40,621 nt of DNA, taken from an uncultured Bacilli bacterium (GTDB lineage: Bacteria; Bacillota_I; Bacilli_A; RF39; UBA660). The notes under the pieces were generated by a model. That model had not been told where the DNA came from and ran no database searches. It saw nothing but the letters and a program-made list of their open reading frames with translations. Location of the stretch: contig CANQWY010000008.1 of NCBI GenBank assembly GCA_947627675.1, positions 1 to 40,621 of the forward strand, in the 5' to 3' direction. Made by a program: the position numbers and the translations under genes. Below are positions 26,805-35,939 of the stretch, in pieces (the stretch's first letter is position 1; each line of letters starts with the position of its first letter).

Positions 26805-27174
26805 ACCAGCCCAAAAAACGGTAACAATAACTTTACCTGAGGGCGAAGTTTTAGGAATGAATGTAAGTTCATTACAAGAGGCTGAAATCAATGATATTAA
26901 AATAACTGGTACTTCTAAATATGTTGAAAGTTTTCCTGAATTTAGCAAGAGTGCTAAAGGTAATTTCTTAGCAATAAAGTGCGATGAGGCTACAAAAGGT
27001 GAAACAATTAACTGGGAATTATCAGAAGCTAAAACTAAAGGAAAAGGTACTTTAGATGAGGATGGTATCTTAGTAGTTCAACTACATTCAAATACTCAGA
27101 CTATAACACTTAAAAACGGTGAAACATCTAAAGTATTAGATTTAAAGGGCTTAACATTAAGCCCATCAGAATAG
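26803..27174 (+). CDS. C-terminal extension of the MCP via putative +1 frameshift (Ig-like domain)
   Basis: MCP ends ACA-CCC-TAA; +1 slippage gives ...TATP-KPAQKTVTITLPEGEVLG...; no SD for an independent start. Confidence 0.6.
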   Translation, partial: KPAQKTVTITLPEGEVLGMNVSSLQEAEINDIKITGTSKYVESFPEFSKSAKGNFLAIKCDEATKGETINWELSEAKTKGKGTLDEDGILVVQLHSNTQTITLKNGETSKVLDLKGLTLSPSE

Positions 27175-27192
27175 TAAAAGGAGGGCAATTCT

Positions 27193-27573
27193 ATGGAATT
27201 TAAAAACCAATATCTAACTTATGAAGAATATAAGGAATTAGGGGGAAAATTAATAGAAAAGCCCTTTAATTTGTTAGAATTTAAAGCAGAAAAAACTGTT
27301 GATGAAATAACATTTAACCGTTTTAGAAAGTTATCTAAAGAAGAATATCCACAAGAATTAAAAATGTGTGTATATGACTTAATAGACATTATCCATAGTG
27401 AAGGTAAATCCAACTCTCCAGTTAGTGAAACAGTAGGAAGTTATAGTATAACAAGACAATCAGCAGAAACTATAAAAAAGAACAAAGGAGAAATTATAAC
27501 GCAATACTTATCAGGAGTAAAGGTTGATGATGTTCCTGTTCTTTATAGAGGTGCAGATTTAAATGGAAACTAA
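27193..27573 (+). CDS. Head-tail connector (DNA-packaging adaptor)
   Basis: Position after MCP; YEEYKELGG...FKAEKTVDEITFNRF...SVSETVGSYSIT-like block; RBS GGAGG. Confidence 0.7.
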   Translation: MEFKNQYLTYEEYKELGGKLIEKPFNLLEFKAEKTVDEITFNRFRKLSKEEYPQELKMCVYDLIDIIHSEGKSNSPVSETVGSYSITRQSAETIKKNKGEIITQYLSGVKVDDVPVLYRGADLNGN

Positions 27574-27916
27574 TACAAGTCTTACATTGTTTCATAAACG
27601 ATTTAATACGGAAAGTAGAATTGATGAATGGGATAGATATTTAATTGAAAATGTTATGTGGCAAGGAGGAAAAGGTGCTAGTATCAACAAAGGTTATGAA
27701 AGAGCTAATGATATTAGCGTTTGGATACCTTATGACCAAAACAATGATTTAAATGCTGTCCCTTTTGCTATTGGAGATATAGTTGTAAAAGGAAATATTG
27801 AGCAAAGTATCACTAAACAAAGTGATTTGCAGGTAGACAATTTTAATATTACAACTTTAATAAATAATGATTATGGAAGTTACGATATGCAACATATTTT
27901 TATAGGAGCAAAATAA
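27563..27916 (+). CDS. Minor capsid/head-closure protein
   Basis: Order and content (VWIPYDQNNDLNAVPFAIGDIVVKG). Confidence 0.7.
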   Translation: METNTSLTLFHKRFNTESRIDEWDRYLIENVMWQGGKGASINKGYERANDISVWIPYDQNNDLNAVPFAIGDIVVKGNIEQSITKQSDLQVDNFNITTLINNDYGSYDMQHIFIGAK

Positions 27917-28317
27917 CGAGTGTTTATTTGAAGCCGGTAAGCACTATAGAAGCAAGGTTAGGTATTCAAAACGGTGGACCAGCTCATGCTTATTTCACAG
28001 AACAGTGCTATAAACATATGATGCCGTTTGTTCCCGGTGGAGTTATAAGTCATTTAAATAATCTTGCAAAGTTAAACGTTGACAGTATAACTTATGCAAG
28101 CCCAGATGCACATTATTTATATGTAGGAAAGTTATACGTTGATCCAGTAACAAAAAGTAGTTATGCAAGAAAAGGTGTAACAAAAATTCCTACTAATAAG
28201 AATTTAAAATATCATACACTTGGTACAGGTGCTTTTTGGGATAGAAGAATGATAAGTTTTGACATGAATGAGGTAGTGAAAGAAGTACAGACGTATGTAG
28301 ATAGAGGGTGTAAATAA
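27916..28317 (+). CDS. Minor capsid protein 2-like, ACG start
   Basis: AGGAG-7 nt-ACG AGT GTT TAT TTG AAG...; ACG overlaps the previous TAA (TAACG); FTEQCYKHMMPFVPGG. Confidence 0.8.
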   Translation, partial: TSVYLKPVSTIEARLGIQNGGPAHAYFTEQCYKHMMPFVPGGVISHLNNLAKLNVDSITYASPDAHYLYVGKLYVDPVTKSSYARKGVTKIPTNKNLKYHTLGTGAFWDRRMISFDMNEVVKEVQTYVDRGCK

Positions 28318-28739
28318 CGATAGATAAGATAAGGAAATATTTTATTGAAAATAATATTATTGATGAAAATGGCAGAATTAATGTAGATTTCTTAGGTGAA
28401 AATCCTACGGAATTTGCCTTAGAACCCATGCCTGTTAATCCAATATTAAATTCGTTTATTAATGGTGATTCTTTAAGACAATTTCAATTTCAACTGTTAA
28501 GTTGCAATTATTATGGAGCAGATGTAATGCAAAACATGTCTAATAGCAAATATTATGAGGACTTATATAAATTGATAGAGAAATTTAATAGAGAAAAGAA
28601 CCTGCCTAATATAGAGGGTATTAAAACTATCGAATGCTTAAATAATGGTGGAATTTTAGATGCTAGTACAAATACTGCTAGGTATTCTATACAAATGAGA
28701 GTTACTTATTATGAAAATCAGAGAGGAGTAAATAAATGA
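28317..28739 (+). CDS. Minor capsid protein 3-like (tail terminator region), ACG start
   Basis: TAACG stop/start overlap; 37 additional codons before the ATG used by the ORF track; PVNPILNSFINGDSLRQFQFQLLSCNYYG. Confidence 0.8.
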   Translation, partial: TIDKIRKYFIENNIIDENGRINVDFLGENPTEFALEPMPVNPILNSFINGDSLRQFQFQLLSCNYYGADVMQNMSNSKYYEDLYKLIEKFNREKNLPNIEGIKTIECLNNGGILDASTNTARYSIQMRVTYYENQRGVNK

Positions 28740-28957
28740 AAACTATAATAGCAAAAAAAGACTTTAGACTTAATGGAAAATACTATTATAGAGATAGTGA
28801 AATCAAAATAAAGAATTATGCTGATTTAGTTAAATTAAATCAAAATGGATTTATTATACCTCTAAGTTCTGAAGATATGAAAGAAAAAAAAGAAGAGTTA
28901 AAAAATAAAAGAAGTGTTACTTTGAAAAAAAAGAAGGAGGAAGAAGTAAACGGATAA
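28736..28957 (+). CDS. Hypothetical late protein
   Basis: ORF with GAGAGGAG RBS. Confidence 0.6.
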   Translation: MKTIIAKKDFRLNGKYYYRDSEIKIKNYADLVKLNQNGFIIPLSSEDMKEKKEELKNKRSVTLKKKKEEEVNG

Positions 28958-29438
28958 TAAATTAGAACAATTATATCGTGATCAATTTGCTCATTATTAT
29001 AATACTACACCTGATAAAGAAGAAACTTGGGTAAGAGAAGGAGTAGGTGTAGAGGCCTTAAGTATGGCTTTTAATGCACAAGTAGATCAATACAAAACTA
29101 TAATTGACAGAAATGCCAATGCGACATTTAATAACTATCAAATACAAAGTGCTGTAAGTGGTAAAAGAATTTATAAAGGCGATGCAATTTATGATTTCTT
29201 AAATACTGCTAGAAAAAAAGCAAAAGCCATTGAAACTCAATTACTAGAAGTAGATATGGCTGATAGTGCAGATGAGGGCGAAAGCTTTGCATCATTAAAG
29301 TACAATGTATTAATAGTAATAAATGAATTTTTAGGGGACGGAGCAACAATAAGCTATGATTTATATGTAAAAGGGGATCCTGTTGAGGGAACATCAACTA
29401 TTGCTGATGGTAAACCAACTTTTACAGCAACAGTTTAG
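28950..29438 (+). CDS. Major tail protein, ACG start
   Basis: AAGGAGG-9 nt-ACG GAT AAT AAA TTA GAA...; 38 additional codons before the track ATG; position before tail chaperone and TMP. Confidence 0.75.
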   Translation, partial: TDNKLEQLYRDQFAHYYNTTPDKEETWVREGVGVEALSMAFNAQVDQYKTIIDRNANATFNNYQIQSAVSGKRIYKGDAIYDFLNTARKKAKAIETQLLEVDMADSADEGESFASLKYNVLIVINEFLGDGATISYDLYVKGDPVEGTSTIADGKPTFTATV

Positions 29439-29447
29439 TAAACATCA

Positions 29448-29477
29448 AGGGCAAGGGGGAACTCTTGCCCCTTTTAT
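29448..29477 (+). terminator. Rho-independent terminator after the major tail gene
   Basis: GGGCAAGGGGGAACTCTTGCCCCTTTTATT. Confidence 0.7.
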
Positions 29478-29505
29478 TAAATATAAACTAAAAAGGAGAA
29501 CGATT

Positions 29506-30006
29506 ATGGAAGATAAGATAAAAGAACAAGCAAATTTCATTCAGTTAAAAAAAGATAATATATTAAGAATTGGTATTAAAGATAGTGATGGTAATGATAC
29601 TGGAGAACACTTAGAATTTGATATGGAAAGTGTGGATTTGCCATTAAAATTAAATCAATGTGAAGCCCAACATAGAAGAAATATTTCAGATTTAAAGATG
29701 CAGATGACAATATTGAAAAAAAAGCAAGATAAAAAAGGAGAATATTTATTATCTTGGAAACAAGAGCAAGAAATGAAATTAATTAAGAATTTTTATTTAA
29801 AAGAGATAGATGCGCTTGACTTGTTTTTGGGGAACGGTGGCACTAGAAAATTATTAAATGGCAGAGAGCCTTATTATTCAATGTATGATGATATAAGTGA
29901 AATTATAAAACCTATTTTGCCACTGTTGAAGTTAAGAACTGATGATATAATTAGCAAAATTAAAAATAAATATAATGACAAAAATGACGGGAAAGTATTA
30001 GAATGA
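29506..30006 (+). CDS. Tail assembly chaperone-like protein
   Basis: Position between major tail protein and Gp15/TMP; ATG 29506 with AGGAG at 7 nt. Confidence 0.65.
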   Translation: MEDKIKEQANFIQLKKDNILRIGIKDSDGNDTGEHLEFDMESVDLPLKLNQCEAQHRRNISDLKMQMTILKKKQDKKGEYLLSWKQEQEMKLIKNFYLKEIDALDLFLGNGGTRKLLNGREPYYSMYDDISEIIKPILPLLKLRTDDIISKIKNKYNDKNDGKVLE

Positions 30007-30590
30007 ACTATCCAGAATATGTAAAAATTGGAGAAAAAAAATACAAAATTAACACAGACTTTAGAGTAGCAATCGAGTGTAATTCAATTGCGACTGATGT
30101 TGAAATAAGTGATTATGAAAGAGCATTAGGGATAATCTACAAATTATTTGGTGAAGATGGACTTAGTGATTTTGATAATCACGAAAAGTTGTTAGAATTA
30201 GCAAAAAAATACTTATCTTGTGGTAAAGAAATACAGGAACAAATTACAGAAGAGCCCGATATGGATTTTGTTCAGGATATGGATTATATAAAAGCAAGTT
30301 TTAGAAGTGATTATTCTATAAATCTTGACGAAGAAAAAATGCATTGGTGGGAATTTTGCAATTTACTAAATGGATTATCTAATAGTGAAATGGGTAACTG
30401 CTGTATACTTAATAGAATTAGAAATTTAAGGAATTTAGACTTAAAGGATATTAAAGATCCAAAAGAAAGGGAAAAGTTGTTAAAAGCGAAGGAGCAAGTT
30501 TCTTTAAAGAAAAGAAGGCATAAAAAACAATTTACTGAAAAGCAAATAGAAAATATGAAGAAATTTTATGAAAAAACAAAAGATTTCTAG
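30003..30590 (+). CDS. Phage Gp15-family tail chaperone
   Basis: KINTDFRVAIECNSI...ERALGIIYKLFGEDG...WWEFCNLLNGL. Confidence 0.75.
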   Translation: MNYPEYVKIGEKKYKINTDFRVAIECNSIATDVEISDYERALGIIYKLFGEDGLSDFDNHEKLLELAKKYLSCGKEIQEQITEEPDMDFVQDMDYIKASFRSDYSINLDEEKMHWWEFCNLLNGLSNSEMGNCCILNRIRNLRNLDLKDIKDPKEREKLLKAKEQVSLKKRRHKKQFTEKQIENMKKFYEKTKDF

Positions 30591-30603
30591 AAAGGAGAAA
30601 CTA

Positions 30604-32952
30604 ACGGATGGTTGGATTACAATAGGTACTAAATTAGATTCAAACAGTTTGGACAAGGATTTAAGGGATAGTGAAAGAAAACTTAAACAATACGAACGAG
30701 AGGCAGAGAAATTAACAAAACAAAAGGCAAAAATAGATATTGATTTAAGTAGTTATGAAGCAGAAAAGACTAAAATACAAGAAGAAACAGACGAAATATT
30801 AAAACAAGCAAATGCGGAAGAGCAAGTTAACTATATATTAGAATCCGAGAAAATACAGTTGGAAGATTTAGAAACCAAATATAAAAAAATTTTAGATAAA
30901 AATAATGAAATAACAAAAGAATTAGAAGAAAATATAAGTAATCAAGGATTATTAAACACCAAAGTTTCTGAAATGAAAGAAAAATTATCTCAGACTCAAG
31001 GTTACAATGAAGTAAAAAAATCTATTGATAATATAGGTAATTCGATGAGTAGCATAATAGGAAAGGTTGCAAAATGGTCTTTAGCTATTTTTAGTGTAAG
31101 AAGCGCTTATTCTTTAATTAGTAGTTCAATGAGTACACTTTCACAATATGATGAGCAAATGGCTACGGATATTGAATATATTAGATATGCTTTAGCATCA
31201 GCATTAAAGCCGGTAATAGAGGGCATTATTCAACTTGTTTATAAATTGTTAGCATATGTAAATTATTTAGCACAGGCTTGGTTTGGTGTAAATTTATTCG
31301 CTAAAGCGGGTGCTGATAATTTTGCTAAAGTAAGTAGTGGGATAAAGGATGCTACTAATAATGCAAAGGAATTAAATAAGCAACTAACTGGATTTGATGA
31401 AATGAATGTATTACAAGAGAATGGTCAAGTTTCAACAGGTGGTGGAGGTGGAGGAACAACTTTGCCAAGTGTTGATTTAGGAAATATTCAAGATGTAGAA
31501 ATACCAAGTTGGTTAAAATGGATTAAAGATAATGGGGAACTTATTGCAGGACTTATTACAGGGATAGGATTAGCATTATTGGGATTTAAAATAGGAAATT
31601 TTATTTCTAATATAACAAATAGTGGAAAAGCACTACAAGGTTTTGGGGATATAGTATCTAGTGCTACATTCTTAACAGGACTAACAATACTTATTACGCA
31701 TTTATCTAACTTAATTACTCACTGGAATAGCCTAGATACATCTGAGAAAGCTGCTGAAGTTGTTTTTGTTGCATTCGGAGTTGCACTTATGGCGCTAGCA
31801 GTTGTAATAAGAACAGCAATAGATACTGCTACATTTGGAGTTGCTGAAATCATAAGTTTAGTTGTAATAGCAATTGCAGGACTTGTTGCAGGAATATCAG
31901 AATTAACAAGTGTTTTGAATGATAATAATGGTAGAGTGTTTGATGCTACTGAAGCACAAGAGAATTTAACTGATGCGATTAACAATACAAAACAAGCAAC
32001 AGAGAATTATGCCAACTTCTTAGATAATTATGATAATGCTGTCAAAAGAGCTGAAGAGGCTACAGAAAAATTAACTACCGTTCAAAATGAAACAGGAATA
32101 AGCATAGATAAACTTTTAGAAAAAATGGAAGAAGAAAATTTATCTTATATAGATTTAAATGATAATGAAAAAAAAGTTTATAAAGCTTATTATGACAATA
32201 TGGCGGCTCAAGACAATCTAAAGAAATCCACACAAGATTTGGAAGAGGGGGTTGATGCTATAGTTGAAGCTAAAAAGACTGAGCATGATGCTTATTGGAA
32301 GAATGAAGTTGCTATAGCACAACAAAATAAATCTTACGATAAATTAAAAGAAAAAGTTATTGATGCATTTAAAAATGGAGAATTAAGTGCAGAAAGTGCT
32401 AGAGATATAATAGCAAGATGTATGGGGGATATGAGCGAAGATGCAGCCAAAACTTTCGGGAAAGATATACCTAAAGAAATAAAAGAGGGATTAGATCCTC
32501 AACAATATCATTCTAATGGATATAAATTAGGAAAATTTTTTGAAAATACTTGGAATGAAGCATTTAAATCTGTTAAGGATACTTTTAATAGTATTGGAAA
32601 ATTCTTTGGATTTTCTTCTGGAGGAGTAACAACAGGTAAAACAGGTTTCTACAATGGTGGTATCATTGGATTTGAAAATGGCGGAGTAACTAGGAATGTT
32701 GTTAAATGTGCTAACGGTTCTATTATAAATCAACCTGGAAGAGGAGTACCTATATCAACAGCAGTCGGTGGAGAACGCGGACAAGAAGGTATAATTCCAT
32801 TAACTAATAGTCAAATGATGGAACAACTTGGACAAGCAATAGGAAGATATATAACTGTAAATACACAAATGAACAATTATATGAATGGTAGATTAATAAG
32901 TAGAGAGATACAAAAAGTACAAAATAATAGTGATTTTGCAATGAACAGATAG
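30604..32952 (+). CDS. Tape measure protein, ACG start
   Basis: AAGGAG-6 nt-ACG GAT GGT TGG ATT ACA ATA GGT ACT AAA TTA (DGWITIGTKLD); long coiled-coil and hydrophobic segments. Confidence 0.9.
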   Translation, partial: TDGWITIGTKLDSNSLDKDLRDSERKLKQYEREAEKLTKQKAKIDIDLSSYEAEKTKIQEETDEILKQANAEEQVNYILESEKIQLEDLETKYKKILDKNNEITKELEENISNQGLLNTKVSEMKEKLSQTQGYNEVKKSIDNIGNSMSSIIGKVAKWSLAIFSVRSAYSLISSSMSTLSQYDEQMATDIEYIRYALASALKPVIEGIIQLVYKLLAYVNYLAQAWFGVNLFAKAGADNFAKVSSGIKDATNNAKELNKQLTGFDEMNVLQENGQVSTGGGGGGTTLPSVDLGNIQDVEIPSWLKWIKDNGELIAGLITGIGLALLGFKIGNFISNITNSGKALQGFGDIVSSATFLTGLTILITHLSNLITHWNSLDTSEKAAEVVFVAFGVALMALAVVIRTAIDTATFGVAEIISLVVIAIAGLVAGISELTSVLNDNNGRVFDATEAQENLTDAINNTKQATENYANFLDNYDNAVKRAEEATEKLTTVQNETGISIDKLLEKMEEENLSYIDLNDNEKKVYKAYYDNMAAQDNLKKSTQDLEEGVDAIVEAKKTEHDAYWKNEVAIAQQNKSYDKLKEKVIDAFKNGELSAESARDIIARCMGDMSEDAAKTFGKDIPKEIKEGLDPQQYHSNGYKLGKFFENTWNEAFKSVKDTFNSIGKFFGFSSGGVTTGKTGFYNGGIIGFENGGVTRNVVKCANGSIINQPGRGVPISTAVGGERGQEGIIPLTNSQMMEQLGQAIGRYITVNTQMNNYMNGRLISREIQKVQNNSDFAMNR

Positions 32953-32962
32953 GAGTGGTGTA

Positions 32963-33337
32963 ACGTATGTAGATAAAGACAGTGTTGTTGTAGATGGGCT
33001 ATCTATGGGGCCATATATTGTACAGGCAACATTCGGATATTATAAATTATGGAGTTCTGACAGTGGCAGAAACCTAGCAGGAACACAATCAGGAACATTA
33101 ATAGGAATTTTCCCTAAAATAATACTAGAATTTAGACCAGATTTAACAAAAGATGAATTAAATAAAATAGCTGCTATTTTAGATAAAGCAAATCAAACTG
33201 TTGAGTATTTTGATGCTAATAAAAACAAGAAAATAACAATGACTACTTATACTGGAGATTGGGAATTGGTAAATACAAGCATAAATAAAAACAAAGGGTT
33301 TAATTGTTCATTTATAAGTGTTAGGAAGAGAGCATAA
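32963..33337 (+). CDS. Tail protein (DUF6711-like), ACG start
   Basis: AGGAG-7 nt-ACG TAT GTA GAT AAA GAC...; 14 codons upstream of the track ATG. Confidence 0.7.
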   Translation, partial: TYVDKDSVVVDGLSMGPYIVQATFGYYKLWSSDSGRNLAGTQSGTLIGIFPKIILEFRPDLTKDELNKIAAILDKANQTVEYFDANKNKKITMTTYTGDWELVNTSINKNKGFNCSFISVRKRA

Positions 33338-35929
33338 ATGAAATTACATACTGAGGCATTTAAAAATAATATAAAATTATTGGGTCGTGAGTTGGATAGC
33401 ACAATTTCTTATATTTTAAATGACAAAGAAATTATATTAGACAGTGAACAAATAAATTCTATTACTCCTGTATTTGAAACAACACTATTAAAATCAGTTA
33501 TGCGTGAATTAGATATTGACAGTAATATAAGTATTCCAATAGGAACAGTTATTAATTATAAGTTTGGTATTAGGTTTAACGATAGTAAATATGATTATAT
33601 AGATTATGGTAATTATGTAATTTATTCGATTGAAAAGCAGGAAGATACTAATAGTTATAAAATAGTTGCTTATGATAAAATGCTATATTCTATGATTGAA
33701 TACATTGATATAGGTATAAAATACCCAATACAAGTCAGAGATTATCTTAAAGAAATCTGTGACTTTTTAAATATTGAATTTGCAAGTAAAGATGTAGAAT
33801 TTGCTAATTACGATAAAGTAATACAAAATGAGTTATATTTAGACTCTGAAGGAAATTCTTTAGGTTATACATTTAGGGATGTGTTAGATGAGTTATCACA
33901 AGTTACCGCAAGTAATATTGTTATAAACGAGAATGATGAGTTGGAAATTAGATACATAAATGAAACAAATGATGTAATAGATAAGGAATATTTAAACGAT
34001 GCCAATGTTAATATTGGTGATAAATATGGACCAATAAATTCGATTGTATTGAGTAGAAGTGCAGGAGCAGATAATGTATATCTAAAAGATGAAGAGAGTA
34101 TAGAAAAAAATGGTCTATGTGAGTTCAAAATATCAGATAATCAAATAATGAATTTCAATGATAGAAGTGATTATTTATCTGATATTTTAAGCAAATTGAA
34201 TGGATTAGAATTTTATACAAACGACATAGAGAGTACGGGTATTTGTTATTATGACGTTTGTGATAAATATAGTATTCAAATAGATGACAATGTTTACCCT
34301 TGCATTATGTTTAATGACGAAATATTAATTACTCAAGGATTAAAAGAAAATATAAATACTCCATTGCCAGAAGAAACAACTACTGATTATTCAAAGTCTG
34401 ATAAGACAGATAGAAGAATTAATCAACTTTATATAATTGCAAATAAACAGGAAGGGACAATAGAGGCATTATCTAAAAAAGTAACTCCTTTAGAAGAACA
34501 AGTAAATAATTTGGCAAACTCAATAGAATTATTTAGTGTAGATTTGGATTCATATGTATTAATAATACCTAGTGATAGCAAAACACCTTTAGAAACCAAA
34601 GATTACATATTTAATCATTATTCTTACTTTAAAGGTAAACAAGTACAAGTAGTACCTAAATCTTTAACAAATATTGAAGGCATAACAATAACTACTACAC
34701 AAGAGGATATAACAATATCTGTTGACAGTTCTAAAACTATTGAAGAGTTGAGTAGTGAGTTAGAATTTCAATTTGATTATATTGATGGTGAAGATAATTA
34801 CTCTGTTGTCAAAAAGATTAATGTATCATTAGCACCAAAAGGAATAGATGGTAAAAATGGTGAAAATGGTAAAGATGGCGCTCCAGGAAAAGATGGTGAG
34901 CCAGGTAAGGACGGAGCTCCAGGAGAACCAGGACCAGCAGGAGAGCAGGGATTACCTGGAGAAAAAGGCGAAAAAGGTGAAAAGGGAGATAAAGGTGACC
35001 CTGGGCAACAAGGAATACAGGGACCAAAAGGTGAAGATGGTTCAAGTACATATTTCTATGTTAAATATTCTGAAAACTCTAATGGAAATCCAATGACCGA
35101 TACTCCTAATGACAAAACACAATATATGGGGGTAGCAAGTACTACATCAGCAACTGCTCCTACATCATATAGCGCTTATACATGGTCTAGGATTAAAGGT
35201 AATGATGGTGCAAGTGGAACACCAGGACAACCTGGTGCAGATGGTAAAACTCCATATCTTCATATTAAATATTCTGAAGATGGACAAACATTTACTCCAG
35301 CAGATGAAGATTTAGGGTATGACATAGGAGAAAAACCAAGTGCTTGGTATGGTCAATATGTTGATTATACAGAAGAAGATAGCACTCAATTTGAAGATTA
35401 TACTTGGTATAAATTTACAGAAAGCATTGATGGTACTCTAGATAAATTACAAGAACAAATAAATGATAATTCAGCAAGTATTCAAAATAATTATTCTGAT
35501 TTAATACAAGCATTATCGGAAAAAGCAGATATATCAAAAATAGATGATATAACAACACAAGTAAAGCAATTACAAACTGATACATATACAAAGACTGAAA
35601 TTCAACAAATAGCAAACGGAACAGGTGTAGATGGAACAACAGTGACAGCCGTTATATCAACAGAAGGTACTTTTGATAAAGATGGTATGCATTATTCGAG
35701 AAGTGATAAAGACACGGCTACTACAATTAATTACAAAGGACTTGAAGTAGATGATAAAAACGGAAATGAATTATTATTTGCGGGTGTTGAAGATGGAACA
35801 GAAAATTCTATAGTTAGAACAGATAATTTAACTGTATCAACTTATTTAAGAGTTGCAAATAACAGAGGAAGAATAGAAGAGTATGAAGACGAAAACGGAA
35901 ATGTTGGAGTCGGCTTCTTCTTGGTATAG
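33338..35929 (+). CDS. Tail/host-specificity protein with collagen-like repeats
   Basis: N-terminal phage tail protein region; (GXY)n block GIDGKNGENGKDGAPGKDGEPGKDGAPGEPGPAGEQGLPGEKGEKGEKGDKGDPGQQGIQGPKGEDG. Confidence 0.85.
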   Translation: MKLHTEAFKNNIKLLGRELDSTISYILNDKEIILDSEQINSITPVFETTLLKSVMRELDIDSNISIPIGTVINYKFGIRFNDSKYDYIDYGNYVIYSIEKQEDTNSYKIVAYDKMLYSMIEYIDIGIKYPIQVRDYLKEICDFLNIEFASKDVEFANYDKVIQNELYLDSEGNSLGYTFRDVLDELSQVTASNIVINENDELEIRYINETNDVIDKEYLNDANVNIGDKYGPINSIVLSRSAGADNVYLKDEESIEKNGLCEFKISDNQIMNFNDRSDYLSDILSKLNGLEFYTNDIESTGICYYDVCDKYSIQIDDNVYPCIMFNDEILITQGLKENINTPLPEETTTDYSKSDKTDRRINQLYIIANKQEGTIEALSKKVTPLEEQVNNLANSIELFSVDLDSYVLIIPSDSKTPLETKDYIFNHYSYFKGKQVQVVPKSLTNIEGITITTTQEDITISVDSSKTIEELSSELEFQFDYIDGEDNYSVVKKINVSLAPKGIDGKNGENGKDGAPGKDGEPGKDGAPGEPGPAGEQGLPGEKGEKGEKGDKGDPGQQGIQGPKGEDGSSTYFYVKYSENSNGNPMTDTPNDKTQYMGVASTTSATAPTSYSAYTWSRIKGNDGASGTPGQPGADGKTPYLHIKYSEDGQTFTPADEDLGYDIGEKPSAWYGQYVDYTEEDSTQFEDYTWYKFTESIDGTLDKLQEQINDNSASIQNNYSDLIQALSEKADISKIDDITTQVKQLQTDTYTKTEIQQIANGTGVDGTTVTAVISTEGTFDKDGMHYSRSDKDTATTINYKGLEVDDKNGNELLFAGVEDGTENSIVRTDNLTVSTYLRVANNRGRIEEYEDENGNVGVGFFLV

Positions 35930-35939
35930 AGGTGATTGT

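Noticed and set aside
26813-26825. AAACGGTA as an independent ACG start for the MCP C-terminal extension
   Set aside because: No Shine-Dalgarno upstream (CCAGCCCAAAA). The CCC-TAA +1 shift explains the continuous reading frame better.
29500-29508. AACG-ATT-ATG upstream of the tail chaperone as a ninth ACG start
   Set aside because: The SD AGGAG is only 1 nt from ACG but 7 nt from the in-frame ATG at 29506; ATG is the better start.
19581-33337. ACG starts caused by sequencing errors or C-to-U mRNA editing
   Set aside because: Eight independent T-to-C errors confined to starts of one operon are implausible. Editing of ACG to AUG (as in chloroplasts) cannot be excluded, but no deaminase-like gene was seen and the matching tRNA is the simpler explanation.
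34818-35051. Antisense/alternate-frame ORFs over the collagen block and elsewhere (e.g. 34818-35051 minus, 34848-35096 plus)
   Set aside because: Shadow ORFs of repetitive coding sequence; low-complexity and no RBS.
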